Shown piece by piece: positions 12,561 through 25,757 of a DNA stretch of 64,000 nucleotides. The stretch lies in the NCBI GenBank assembly GCA_032622095.1, contig CP136061.1, forward strand, positions 264,586,077 through 264,650,076, read 5' to 3'. Each line of letters begins with the position of its first letter. The stretch's first letter is position 1. This stretch comes from Siphonodentalium dalli. Taxonomy: Eukaryota > Mollusca > Scaphopoda > Gadilida > Siphonodentaliidae. The notes below the pieces were generated by a model. It did no database searches, was not told the origin of the DNA, and saw only the letters and a program-made list of their open reading frames with translations. Position numbers and translations under genes: made by a program.

Positions 12561-13132
12561 AGACCGATTTCGGGGCTGAAAAATTTCCAGCAAGTCGTGT
12601 ATGCTCTGATCGATGGAATAATCGTTTAAACGCCAAACGACCTAGAAACACCTATTTGGAAACACATGTCATACGTCAATCAACCGAGATGATGGCCAAA
12701 ATGGTGCATGCAGTTAAAAACAAAATATTTCATGTATATTATATAGTTTATTTAATTCAGGCTCAAATGGCCCATATGATAGAAATATCAATTATATGTA
12801 ATACAGAATGTCTTTCCAATGTTTGAAAAGATAAGTTCTTTCTTATCAACATAGGAACAGAGCTCACAGCATTCCTGGCGTACATCCCACTTGCGCTACA
12901 TCTCCATTCATATGCCATAAACTTCCTATAGGCATTGTTATAACATACAATTATGGGTGAAATTTTCCCACAAAGTGCAGCTGCAAAATACAACAATATA
13001 ATGATGAAATATACGATGAAAAAGATGGCGTTTTACATCAAATGAGCACTTGTAAAAAAATTCATGTGGATATTGGAACGGGAACAAATTATTCTATATT
13101 GCCTCATAATATCATCATCAAACGAACGCGAT

Positions 13133-13394
13133 TTGATTGATTGATTTTATTTGGCACAGGGTACCAGGGATAACACAAGAAAGTCTAGCACGCGCCGTTA
13201 GGGAGAGTCGTTTCTTGAAGTATCCATCCAGGCACACTATCTGACTCAGACAGGCACACTCATCCAGTTTTGCGATTTTTTTCGATCCACCGGGATTCGA
13301 ACTGACGGCGCGCACCTGGTCGTTCGTAGAGCAATTGTCTGTCACTGGTGCAGAAGGGTTATTTCACTTTACCGATTGCGCTAACGGAGCTCTC
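13133..13394 (-). mobile_element. tRNA-derived SINE, unit 2 copy
   Basis: Same as 6229-6490. Confidence 0.8.
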
Positions 13395-14164
13395 TATAAT
13401 GATGTTGACGGCTAAATATGGGGAATTTACTTGTACGTATGTGTCAGTAAATATTAAATTGAGTACCGGTATATTACTGACCCCCCCCCCCCGCATTAAT
13501 AGTTACTTGTTATGTAAATTGTTTATCCTCATGCAACGTCACGTCAAATGCGTTGCATGTATACCTTGGTTAATAAACTGCTTTACTCGTATTTAAATGA
13601 GGGGAAAAATAGTTGGACTCAAGTTTATCTAAACTACAGTCCATAGGTAAAACATAGGTTCGAACGGAAGCAATTGATTTTTAAATTGATTTCAGTTTTG
13701 TCATCATTCTGCTTTTCTAATAAATTGGTTATTGTAAACGTCATCCAATTAGAAAATTATAAGTGGGTTATAAGTGGCACTTTTTGATACATTGTGCGCT
13801 ATAACTGGGCGAGGCACATTTTGTACATTGTGCGTTATAAGTGAGCGTGGCACTTTTTGGTACAGTGTGCGTAATAAGTGGGCGTTTCCAAAGTCGGCAA
13901 TGACAAAAAACAGTTTTCAGCGCCTTGCTTCGCTCGGACTGCGTAATGAAGATGCGCAAACATTGACTCTCAAAGTAACCCGACCAACGGAGAGATAGCG
14001 TGCGGATGGGTTCAGACTTTTGGAAAATTCCTCCGTAAATGGCTGTATTTGAGTGCGGCATCACTAAGCTATTTTTGGTATCGTATGTTGGCGGACGACA
14101 AAAATGTTTTTTCAGCGCCTCGCTTCGCTCGGACTATGCAGTGTAGATGCGCAAACTTTGACCG

Positions 14165-14988
14165 CACTTTCAGCGCACACTGTACCAAAAAGTTTACCAA
14201 AAAGTGTCACGCCCACTTTTAGCGCACGCTGTTCCAAAAAGTGTACAAAAAAGTGCCATGCCCACTTTCAGCGCACACTGTACCAAAAAGTGTACCAAAA
14301 AGTGCCACGCCCACTTTTAGCGCACACTGAACCAAAAAGTGTACCAAAAAATGTTACCAAAAGTGCCACGCTCACTTTCAGAGCACACTGTACCAAAAAG
14401 TGTACCAAAAAGTGCCACGCCCACTTTCAGCGCACACTGTACCAAAAAGTGTACCAAAAAGCGTACCAAAAAGTGCCACGCCCACTTTCAGCGCACACTG
14501 TACCAAAAAGTGTACAAAAAAGCGTACCAAAAAGTGCCACGCCCACTTTCAGCGCACGCTGTACCAAAAATTGTACCAAAAAGTGACACCCACTTTTAGC
14601 GCACACTGTACCAAAAAATGCCACGCCCACTTATAGCGTACGCTGTACAAAAAATAGTACCAAAAAGTGCCACGTCCACTTTCAGCGCACACTGTACCAA
14701 AAGTGTACAAAAAAGTGCCACGCCCACTTTTAGCGTACACTGTACCAAAAGGTGTACCAAAAAGCGTACCAAAAAGTGCCACACACACTTTTAGCGCATA
14801 CTGTACCAAAAAGTGTACCAAAAAGCGTACCAAAAAGTTCCACGCCCACTTTCAGCGCACACTGTACCAAAAAGTGTACCAAAAAGTGCCACGCCCACTT
14901 ATAGCGTACGCTGTACAAAAAATAGTACCAAAAAGTGCCACGCCCACTTTCAGCGCACACTGTACCAAAAGTGTACCAAAAAGTGCCA
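14165..14988 (+). repeat. Minisatellite, unit 3 copy
   Basis: Same structure as 351-1174, with one substitution near 14839 (GTTCC for GTGCC). Confidence 0.92.
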
Positions 14989-15076
14989 TCGATGCGATTA
15001 GCCCGAGATAAAGGGGCTAACAGAGTGTGGGCCCAAGCAAAACACAAAGCTGTCTCCACAAACAGTTATTCTCACA

Positions 15077-16025
15077 GTGAATGATTACAAAGCCCAGCTT
15101 ATTGACATGATTGTTAGTGATTTCCAGGTAAACCGGGAATGTTTTCACAAAACAAATCAACGACTCCTAGTGAAGGGAGAGGGTCCTATTCCTGTTGAAA
15201 TAAATAAGGTCATATTTATGAAGACGCTTGATCTAAGATCGACCCAGAGAAGGAGATACTCTTATTGTCCTACATGTTTCGTTTGTAGCAGCCCAAACGT
15301 CGTTAGTTATGACAGATGACATCGATATATTTGTAATGTTGCTCCATTTTCTTTATCACTCTGATTTATCCGACCAGATACTGATGGTCGCATCCACAAA
15401 AGGACGAAAAACAATAATCACAAATGAATTGCTTAAAGCTCGTATGAATATCACCCATGACATGTTAGCAATGCATTGACTTACAGGGTGTGATACCGTC
15501 GCGGCTGTACATTGAATAGGAAAATATACTGCACTTAACATTCTCAAAGTTTGAAATCACACTCTGAGATATTATCTGTTACAATAGACAGAGTTGAAGA
15601 CGACGCTAGACCAGTGCTTTTGGATTGTTAGGGACAACAAAAACCAGAGGCTCGATGGAAAATATGGTAAAACAGTCGGCCGTAGCATGGCTGCAGTGCC
15701 AAAACTGAGTTATCTAACCCCAACCGACGAAGCGTTAATTGAAAGTATTAAACCCGCCCACTTACAAGTATGTGTATGGTGACATGCGCTTGACGACGCA
15801 CTTCCTGAGCTCAATCTATCTTATTACGGCTGGTCGAGAGAGGACGGGTTGTTCGTCCTAACCGCCGTTCCAACTGGGTAGCCACTGGTTCCGGAGACGA
15901 TACTCAAATTCATGGGATGGCGTTGTACTTCAAATGCTCCTTGTATGGTCAAACGTTATGTATGTAGGCACGTGGGTTTAACTTGCACGACGTGATGTTC
16001 GTGTGAGGCGGGCAGTAGGTTATGA
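15077..16025 (+). pseudogene. Decayed Cys-rich multicopy gene, unit 3 copy
   Basis: Same disabling changes as 1263-2211. Confidence 0.7.
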
Positions 16026-17693
16026 ACGAGCTGATACATCGACCTTGCGAGGATGATACTGATGACATACACTAACATTTCTAGGTACATTAATTCTTTA
16101 ATTTACCAATATTTATTTGCATATGCCCATATAAATCATTTGTTTCTCTCCTAATAACATTTTGTTATAAAATAACGAGAAAACGTTATCTATTGAAAGC
16201 ACTGTCTTGATAGTCCTGCAACAGTTATGGGAAGAATGAGAGTGGCCATTTTGGCAGCCATCTTGAATATTTGTCATTGATTTTGTCCTGTTCATTTTAT
16301 TTGTCACTTTATATCATAATACACGTATTCTATCACATCATTAATGTCATAAATAGTGTTATTGATACGGAATTGCAGCTGACATGGTCGAGATATACAA
16401 ACAATTTACGAATTTTGGGTACTCAGTGGCCATCTTGAATAAAAAAAGTTCCGCAAAGGTTACACATCCACATCAACTGGGATATCAATAAAGATACCCC
16501 AGTGATAAATTATCAACAGAGAAAAAAACTTTATCAGAGAATTTTGGGTCACACCCCAGTTCTGCTGGACTATGGGTACCTGGGCCCCGGAGATAAGTTA
16601 TGCATTTTTCGGAAAGGTGTCAACTGTCAAGGGGGTCGTCTCGCCATCCCGGATATCAATGCAAGCGAGGGCAATTCCAGGGTAAAGGTAGACTTCAATC
16701 ACAGGGGCCTGCATGTAACACGCTCAGCTGCCCGGCCTCCCTTATACGTGTCTGCTTTACATTAATAGTTTTATTATAAGGACATAATACTTTAAACGTA
16801 AAGCATGCACGTAGATTGGGCATATTGGGGCAGTGCAAAGGTGGGGGGGGGGTCGGGTAGTGGAGCGTTATACAGTAATGCTCTAATTAATCAACCTCTT
16901 AACCACAGCAGAATTATGGGTAACTTTTCAGGATTTAGTCGGAAATATGGCTTGTTGCCATTCATCGGAAAGCTCTCCCCGAGAGGTCCCCAGAGGGTGA
17001 ATTTAAAGTAATATGCCCATATAAGTTCTCCCATAGTAGATGAGGCCATGGAGAATGAGGTCCCCAGAGGGTGAATTTGGTGATGCTTTGTCCCATAGTC
17101 TAGTGGTGGAGGTAGAGTAGGCCATGTACGGGAACAATCAAGAGTCCAGAAGATTTGATAACTTTTATATTTTAAATAAGCCTCTGTCGGTAAGCACTAT
17201 GTTGGTGGTAGCAAGGTTTGAGGAGAAGTGAAATTCCCTCTCTCTCGAATGGGTAGTTATTTTCTAGTGTTTTGGTATCATGTGTCCATATAAGGTCTGA
17301 GGTATCATGATATCCATGTTATCTATACATTCACTATAGCGTATATCACACTATTGTTACTGGATTATTATATTCTTCCACTCATACCTGTGTTGTACAA
17401 TGAGTGCAACCAATCATCAGCAATTAAGGTATGATCTTGTTAATTATGTGTGTACGCTCGTATGCATCGTATTATATATCTCTCCTGTACAATCGTGCTT
17501 ACCACTATACAATTAACCCCATTAATACAAACAATGGGGAATGGAAGATTATCCCAGATCCGGGAACACATCAAACTCTATCTACTATTTTATGTACTAT
17601 CGGACACTAGACCTCAATTGGGGACCTCATTCTGCATATGACAGGCACCTTATTCTCAAGCCTGATTGTGGTGGTGATGTACCTGGAGTTGGG

Positions 17694-18130
17694 TTAACCA
17701 TTTGAGTGCCAGGGGCCGATCTCATCGGACCAAAACCTACAAAATAAGTCTGTTAAAGAATATAAGAATAAATTATTAAAATTGTAAAAAATAAAAAAAT
17801 AATTTTTTTTTTTTTTTTGGCCAATGCATTCCCTTATATATGCGAGGCGACCTATGGTCGACTCGCATATATAAGAGAATGCATTGGCACAGGGCATAAC
17901 TGTAACTACCACAATGTGGTCAAGGAGCCGGTTCCAATGATATCCATATTTGTATGGTTCTATTGAGACAGAATATAAGAATAAATTATTAAAATTGTAA
18001 AATATTGTTAGGCCAATGCATTCTCTTATATATGCGAGGCGACCTATGGTCGACTCGCATATATAAGAGAATGCATTGGCACAGGGTATATGGGTTGATA
18101 CAAAAATCGACCTGGCACTCAAAGGGTTAA
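17694..18130. mobile_element. TTAA MITE family 2, unit 3 copy
   Basis: Same as 3882-4317, with a longer T-run before the first hairpin. Confidence 0.78.
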
Positions 18131-18457
18131 ACTTAGGATGAAATAGAATTCGGCAAAAATCGCAAAATAAGCCTGGAAACAAATAAGATACATTTACATT
18201 TGTGAACATGTTTATTCACCATCACAAGACAAAGAGACACCAATATATACAATACTGTCTGTTATATACAATAAATGGGACAATTTAGATGACAAAAAAA
18301 TAAGAGACACACTATACAAGCTAACAATAAACATAACAGTGATGATAGATTCACAACATCGTACCAACCTGAGTAAATAATTAAATCAACTTCAAATATT
18401 ATTTAATGATGGTCTATCTCTTCCTAACAATTTTATATAGTGTATGGGGTATCTACC

Positions 18458-18675
18458 TACAGTAATGCCCTAAGTAATCGACTTCTTAACCACAGCAGAA
18501 TTATGGGTAACTTTTCAGGATTTTGTTGGAAATATGGCTTGTTGCCATTCATCGGGAAAGCTCTCAGTGAGAGCTTTCCGATGAATGGCAACAAGCCATA
18601 TTTCCGACAAAATCATGAAAAGTTACCCATAATTCTGATGTGGTTAAGGAGTTGATTACTTAGGGCATTACTGTA
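18458..18675. mobile_element. TA palindromic MITE, unit 3 copy
   Basis: Same as 4645-4862. Confidence 0.87.
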
Positions 18676-19086
18676 TATAAAAGCCAAGTGTTTGTGTCTG
18701 TAACTTTGTCATGATGTTCTCACATCTATAAATATATCACCATCATGTCCACTTGGGCCCAAATTTTTACCATGTACTACTATTAGAATACTACATGCAA
18801 AATTTCAGGCCAATTGGTGCAAGACGTCCTGAGATACAATGCATTTCCCAAATTTCTTAGAATAGAGTACCAGTGTTTTCTGTCACCATGGGTGTGGTAT
18901 GTTTATTGAGAGAAGGTTAGTTATGAAGTTGTGGATTTTTAGAGGATGTCTTTGAGTTTTGAAAAATATTGTTCCAGGTGACCTTGACCCCACCAGTATG
19001 AAGTAGTAGCGATTTCTGCGAAACAGTGGCTCCAGACACCAGCGTGACGTTTTAGCACCTAAAATTGCAGCGTTCTGTTTAGATAC

Positions 19087-19469
19087 TTAACCCTTTACCC
19101 AACAAACCGGGCAAAACCGGCCAAATAAAGCTTCAACAGCCTAAAATATCTTCGGCCTGTCTCAATAGAACCATACAAATATGGATATCATTGGAACCGG
19201 CTCATTGACACATTGTGATAGTTACAGTTATGCCATGTGCCAATGCATTCTCTTATATATGCGAGTCGACCATATATAAGAGAATGCATTGGCCTAAAAA
19301 AAAAAAATTTAACACTTTTTACCATTTTTTATTACATTCTTTAACAATTTTATAATTTTTAATGTGTTAAGCCAATGCATTCTCTTATATATGCGAGGCG
19401 ACCTATGGTCGACTCGCATATATAAGAGAATGCATTGGCACATGGCCGTTCTGTTGGGTAAAGGGTCAA
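19087..19469. mobile_element. TTAA MITE family 1, unit 3 copy
   Basis: Same as 5274-5656. The truncated fourth unit ends before this element. Confidence 0.85.
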
Positions 19470-20041
19470 AGACCGATTTCGGGGCTGAAAAATTTCCAGC
19501 AAGTCGTGTATGCTCTGATCGATGGAATAATCGTTTAAACGCCAAACGACCTAGAAACACCTATTTGGAAACACATGTCATACGTCAATCAACCGAGATG
19601 ATGGCCAAAATGGTGCATGCAGTTAAAAACAAAATATTTCATGTATATTATATAGTTTATTTAATTCAGGCTCAAATGGCCCATATGATAGAAATATCAA
19701 TTATATGTAATACAGAATGTCTTTCCAATGTTTGAAAAGATAAGTTCTTTCTTATCAACATAGGAACAGAGCTCACAGCATTCCTGGCGTACATCCCACT
19801 TGCGCTACATCTCCATTCATATGCCATAAACTTCCTATAGGCATTGTTATAACATACAATTATGGGTGAAATTTTCCCACAAAGTGCAGCTGCAAAATAC
19901 AACAATATAATGATGAAATATACGATGAAAAAGATGGCGTTTTACATCAAATGAGCACTTGTAAAAAAATTCATGTGGATATTGGAACGGGAACAAATTA
20001 TTCTATATTGCCTCATAATATCATCATCAAACGAACGCGAT

Positions 20042-20303
20042 TTGATTGATTGATTTTATTTGGCACAGGGTACCAGGGATAACACAAGAAAGTCTAGCAC
20101 GCGCCGTTAGGGAGAGTCGTTTCTTGAAGTATCCATCCAGGCACACTATCTGACTCAGACAGGCACACTCATCCAGTTTTGCGATTTTTTTCGATCCACC
20201 GGGATTCGAACTGACGGCGCGCACCTGGTCGTTCGTAGAGCAATTGTCTGTCACTGGTGCAGAAGGGTTATTTCACTTTACCGATTGCGCTAACGGAGCT
20301 CTC
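20042..20303 (-). mobile_element. tRNA-derived SINE, unit 3 copy
   Basis: Same as 6229-6490. Confidence 0.8.
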
Positions 20304-21076
20304 TATAATGATGTTGACGGCTAAATATGGGGAATTTACTTGTACGTATGTGTCAGTAAATATTAAATTGAGTACCGGTATATTACTGACCCCCCCCCCC
20401 CCCCGCATTAATAGTTACTTGTTATGTAAATTGTTTATCCTCATGCAACGTCACGTCAAATGCGTTGCATGTATACCTTGGTTAATAAACTGCTTTACTC
20501 GTATTTAAATGAGGGGAAAAATAGTTGGACTCAAGTTTATCTAAACTACAGTCCATAGGTAAAACATAGGTTCGAACGGAAGCAATTGATTTTTAAATTG
20601 ATTTCAGTTTTGTCATCATTCTGCTTTTCTAATAAATTGGTTATTGTAAACGTCATCCAATTAGAAAATTATAAGTGGGTTATAAGTGGCACTTTTTGAT
20701 ACATTGTGCGCTATAACTGGGCGAGGCACATTTTGTACATTGTGCGTTATAAGTGAGCGTGGCACTTTTTGGTACAGTGTGCGTAATAAGTGGGCGTTTC
20801 CAAAGTCGGCAATGACAAAAAACAGTTTTCAGCGCCTTGCTTCGCTCGGACTGCGTAATGAAGATGCGCAAACATTGACTCTCAAAGTAACCCGACCAAC
20901 GGAGAGATAGCGTGCGGATGGGTTCAGACTTTTGGAAAATTCCTCCGTAAATGGCTGTATTTGAGTGCGGCATCACTAAGCTATTTTTGGTATCGTATGT
21001 TGGCGGACGACAAAAATGTTTTTTCAGCGCCTCGCTTCGCTCGGACTATGCAGTGTAGATGCGCAAACTTTGACCG

Positions 21077-21889
21077 CACTTTCAGCGCACACTGTACCAA
21101 AAAGTTTACCAAAAAGTGTCACGCCCACTTTTAGCGCACGCTGTTCCAAAAAGTGTACAAAAAAGTGCCATGCCCACTTTCAGCGCACACTGTACCAAAA
21201 AGTGCCACGCCCACTTTTAGCGCACACTGAACCAAAAAGTGTACCAAAAAATGTTACCAAAAGTGCCACGCTCACTTTCAGAGCACACTGTACCAAAAAG
21301 TGTACCAAAAAGTGCCACGCCCACTTTCAGCGCACACTGTACCAAAAAGTGTACCAAAAAGCGTACCAAAAAGTGCCACGCCCACTTTCAGCGCACACTG
21401 TACCAAAAAGTGTACAAAAAAAGCGTACCAAAAAGTGCCACGCCCACTTTCAGCGCACGCTGTACCAAAAATTGTACCAAAAAGTGACACCCACTTTTAG
21501 CGCACACTGTACCAAAAAATGCCACGCCCACTTATAGCGTACGCTGTACAAAAAATAGTACCAAAAAGTGCCACGTCCACTTTCAGCGCACACTGTACCA
21601 AAAGTGTACAAAAAAGTGCCACGCCCACTTTTAGCGTACACTGTACCAAAAGGTGTACCAAAAAGCGTACCAAAAAGTGCCACACACACTTTTAGCGCAT
21701 ACTGTACCAAAAAGTGTACCAAAAAGCGTACCAAAAAGTGCCACGCCCACTTTCAGCGCACACTGTACCAAAAAGTGTACCAAAAAGTGCCACGCCCACT
21801 TATAGCGTACGCTGTACAAAAAATAGTACCAAAAAGTGCCACGCCCACTTTCAGCGCACACTGTACCAAAAGTGTACCAAAAAGTGCCA
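21077..21889 (+). repeat. Minisatellite, unit 4 copy with one 12-bp module lost
   Basis: One GTGTACCAAAAA module is missing near 21193 and one extra A is present near 21417. This shows that length change occurs by whole submodules. Confidence 0.92.
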
Positions 21890-21977
21890 TCGATGCGATT
21901 AGCCCGAGATAAAGGGGCTAACAGAGTGTGGGCCCAAGCAAAACACAAAGCTGTCTCCACAAACAGTTATTCTCACA

Positions 21978-22926
21978 GTGAATGATTACAAAGCCCAGCT
22001 TATTGACATGATTGTTAGTGATTTCCAGGTAAACCGGGAATGTTTTCACAAAACAAATCAACGACTCCTAGTGAAGGGAGAGGGTCCTATTCCTGTTGAA
22101 ATAAATAAGGTCATATTTATGAAGACGCTTGATCTAAGATCGACCCAGAGAAGGAGATACTCTTATTGTCCTACATGTTTCGTTTGTAGCAGCCCAAACG
22201 TCGTTAGTTATGACAGATGACATCGATATATTTGTAATGTTGCTCCATTTTCTTTATCACTCTGATTTATCCGACCAGATACTGATGGTCGCATCCACAA
22301 AAGGACGAAAAACAATAATCACAAATGAATTGCTTAAAGCTCGTATGAATATCACCCATGACATGTTAGCAATGCATTGACTTACAGGGTGTGATACCGT
22401 CGCGGCTGTACATTGAATAGGAAAATATACTGCACTTAACATTCTCAAAGTTTGAAATCACACTCTGAGATATTATCTGTTACAATAGACAGAGTTGAAG
22501 ACGACGCTAGACCAGTGCTTTTGGATTGTTAGGGACAACAAAAACCAGAGGCTCGATGGAAAATATGGTAAAACAGTCGGCCGTAGCATGGCTGCAGTGC
22601 CAAAACTGAGTTATCTAACCCCAACCGACGAAGCGTTAATTGAAAGTATTAAACCCGCCCACTTACAAGTATGTGTATGGTGACATGCGCTTGACGACGC
22701 ACTTCCTGAGCTCAATCTATCTTATTACGGCTGGTCGAGAGAGGACGGGTTGTTCGTCCTAACCGCCGTTCCAACTGGGTAGCCACTGGTTCCGGAGACG
22801 ATACTCAAATTCATGGGATGGCGTTGTACTTCAAATGCTCCTTGTATGGTCAAACGTTATGTATGTAGGCACGTGGGTTTAACTTGCACGACGTGATGTT
22901 CGTGTGAGGCGGGCAGTAGGTTATGA
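21978..22926 (+). pseudogene. Decayed Cys-rich multicopy gene, unit 4 copy
   Basis: Same disabling changes as 1263-2211. Confidence 0.7.
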
Positions 22927-24599
22927 ACGAGCTGATACATCGACCTTGCGAGGATGATACTGATGACATACACTAACATTTCTAGGTACATTAATTCTTT
23001 AATTTACCAATATTTATTTGCATATGCCCATATAAATCATTTGTTTCTCTCCTAATAACATTTTGTTACAAAATAACGAGAAAACGTTATCTATTGAAAG
23101 CACTGTCTTGATAGTCCTGCAACAGTTATGGGAAGAATGAGAGTGGCCATTTTGGCAGCCATCTTGAATATTTGTCATTGATTTTGTCCTGTTCATTTTA
23201 TTTGTCACTTTATATCATAATACACGTATTCTATCACATCATTAATGTCATAAATAGTGTTATTGATACGGAATTGCAGCTGACATGGTCGAGATATACA
23301 AACAATTTACGAATTTTGGGTACTCAGTGGCCATCTTGAATAAAAAAAGTTCCGCAAAGGTTACACATCCACATCAACTGGGATATCAATAAAGATACCC
23401 CAGTGATAAATTATCAACAGAGAAAAAAACTTTATCAGAGAATTTTGGGTCACACCCCAGTTCTGCTGGACTATGGGTACCTGGGCCCCGGAGATAAGTT
23501 ATGCATTTTTCGGAAAGGTGTCAACTGTCAAGGGGGTCGTCTCGCCATCCCGGATATCAATGCAAGCGAGGGCAATTCCAGGGTAAAGGTAGACTTCAAT
23601 CACAGGGGCCTGCATGTAACACGCTCAGCTGCCCGGCCTCCCTTATACGTGTCTGCTTTACATTAATAGTTTTATTATAAGGACATAATACTTTAAACGT
23701 AAAGCATGCACGTAGATTGGGCATATTGGGGCAGTGCAAAGGTGGGGGGGGGGGGGGGTCGGGTAGTCGAGCGTTATACAGTAATGCTCTAATTAATCAA
23801 CCTCTTAACCACAGCAGAATTATGGGTAACTTTTCAGGATTTAGTCGGAAATATGGCTTGTTGCCATTCATCGGAAAGCTCTCCCCGAGAGGTCCCCAGA
23901 GGGTGAATTTAAAGTAATATGCCCATATAAGTTCTCCCATAGTAGATGAGGCCATGGAGAATGAGGTCCCCAGAGGGTGAATTTGGTGATGCTTTGTCCC
24001 ATAGTCTAGTGGTGGAGGTAGAGTAGGCCATGTACGGGAACAATCAAGAGTCCAGAAGATTTGATAACTTTTATATTTTAAATAAGCCTCTGTCGGTAAG
24101 CACTATGTTGGTGGTAGCAAGGTTTGAGGAGAAGTGAAATTCCCTCTCTCTCGAATGGGTAGTTATTTTCTAGTGTTTTGGTATCATGTGTCCATATAAG
24201 GTCTGAGGTATCATGATATCCATGTTATCTATACATTCACTATAGCGTATATCACACTATTGTTACTGGATTATTATATTCTTCCACTCATACCTGTGTT
24301 GTACAATGAGTGCAACCAATCATCAGCAATTAAGGTATGATCTTGTTAATTATGTGTGTACGCTCGTATGCATCGTATTATATATCTCTCCTGTACAATC
24401 GTGCTTACCACTATACAATTAACCCCATTAATACAAACAATGGGGAATGGAAGATTATCCCAGATCCGGGAACACATCAAACTCTATCTACTATTTTATG
24501 TACTATCGGACACTAGACCTCAATTGGGGACCTCATTCTGCATATGACAGGCACCTTATTCTCAAGCCTGATTGTGGTGGTGATGTACCTGGAGTTGGG

Positions 24600-25035
24600 T
24601 TAACCATTTGAGTGCCAGGGGCCGATCTCATCGGACCAAAACCTACAAAATAAGTCTGTTAAAGAATATAAGAATAAATTATTAAAATTGTAAAAAATAA
24701 AAAAATAATTTTTTTTTTTTTTTGGCCAATGCATTCCCTTATATATGCGAGGCGACCTATGGTCGACTCGCATATATAAGAGAATGCATTGGCACAGGGC
24801 ATAACTGTAACTACCACAATGTGGTCAAGGAGCCGGTTCCAATGATATCCATATTTGTATGGTTCTATTGAGACAGAATATAAGAATAAATTATTAAAAT
24901 TGTAAAATATTGTTAGGCCAATGCATTCTCTTATATATGCGAGGCGACCTATGGTCGACTCGCATATATAAGAGAATGCATTGGCACAGGGTATATGGGT
25001 TGATACAAAAATCGACCTGGCACTCAAAGGGTTAA
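24600..25035. mobile_element. TTAA MITE family 2, unit 4 copy
   Basis: Same as 3882-4317. Confidence 0.78.
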
Positions 25036-25362
25036 ACTTAGGATGAAATAGAATTCGGCAAAAATCGCAAAATAAGCCTGGAAACAAATAAGATACATTT
25101 ACATTTGTGAACATGTTTATTCACCATCACAAGACAAAGAGACACCAATATATACAATACTGTCTGTTATATACAATAAATGGGACAATTTAGATGACAA
25201 AAAAATAAGAGACACACTATACAAGCTAACAATAAACATAACAGTGATGATAGATTCACAACATCGTACCAACCTGAGTAAATAATTAAATCAACTTCAA
25301 ATATTATTTAATGATGGTCTATCTCTTCCTAACAATTTTATATAGTGTATGGGGTATCTACC

Positions 25363-25580
25363 TACAGTAATGCCCTAAGTAATCGACTTCTTAACCACAG
25401 CAGAATTATGGGTAACTTTTCAGGATTTTGTTGGAAATATGGCTTGTTGCCATTCATCGGGAAAGCTCTCAGTGAGAGCTTTCCGATGAATGGCAACAAG
25501 CCATATTTCCGACAAAATCATGAAAAGTTACCCATAATTCTGATGTGGTTAAGGAGTTGATTACTTAGGGCATTACTGTA
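25363..25580. mobile_element. TA palindromic MITE, unit 4 copy
   Basis: Same as 4645-4862. It lies ~180 bp before the array boundary. Confidence 0.87.
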
Positions 25581-25757
25581 TATAAAAGCCAAGTGTTTGT
25601 GTCTGTAACTTTGTCATGATGTTCTCACATCTATAAATATATCACCATCATGTCCACTTGGGCCCAAATTTTTACCATGTACTACTATTAGAATACTACA
25701 TGCAAAATTTCAGGCCAATTGGTGCAAGACGTCCTGAGATACAATGCATTTCCCAAA

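Larger units (their letters stand above)
6911..13814. repeat. Macrosatellite unit 2
   Basis: Same content and order as unit 1. It differs by a longer G-run, an 8-bp deletion just before the poly-T tract near 10860, and a few substitutions, for example near 7464. Confidence 0.9.
13815..20726. repeat. Macrosatellite unit 3
   Basis: Same content and order as unit 1. It has the shortest G-run, the longest C-run (near 20391) and a substitution in the minisatellite near 14839. Confidence 0.9.
1..25757. repeat. Macrosatellite: tandem array of a ~6.9 kb unit (3 full periods plus a partial fourth)
   Basis: The same sequence restarts at 1, 6911, 13815 and 20727, giving periods of 6910, 6904 and 6912 bp. 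The fourth copy stops matching at about 25757, where the unit continuation seen at 5057 is replaced by unrelated sequence. The left end of the array is outside the window. Differences seen by eye are few: a G-run of 12, 14, 10 and 15 bases (near 3030, 9940, 16843, 23743); a C-run of 12, 12 and 15; an 8-bp indel near 10860; a 12-bp deletion near 21193; and scattered single bases. Such uniformity implies recent amplification or homogenisation. Collapsed or false duplication in assembly is the main alternative. No complete host gene is seen in the unit. Confidence 0.97.
20727..25757. repeat. Macrosatellite unit 4, truncated
   Basis: Matches the first ~5.03 kb of the unit and then ends abruptly at about 25757. 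It therefore lacks the second TTAA MITE and the SINE. A 12-bp module of the minisatellite is missing near 21193 and one A is gained near 21417, so reading frames there differ from the other units. This is the right-hand boundary of the array. Confidence 0.9.

Noticed and set aside
1-25757. Ribosomal DNA or histone cluster as the nature of the ~7-kb tandem array
   Set aside because: No rRNA or histone sequence occurs in the unit; its content is transposon and satellite debris.
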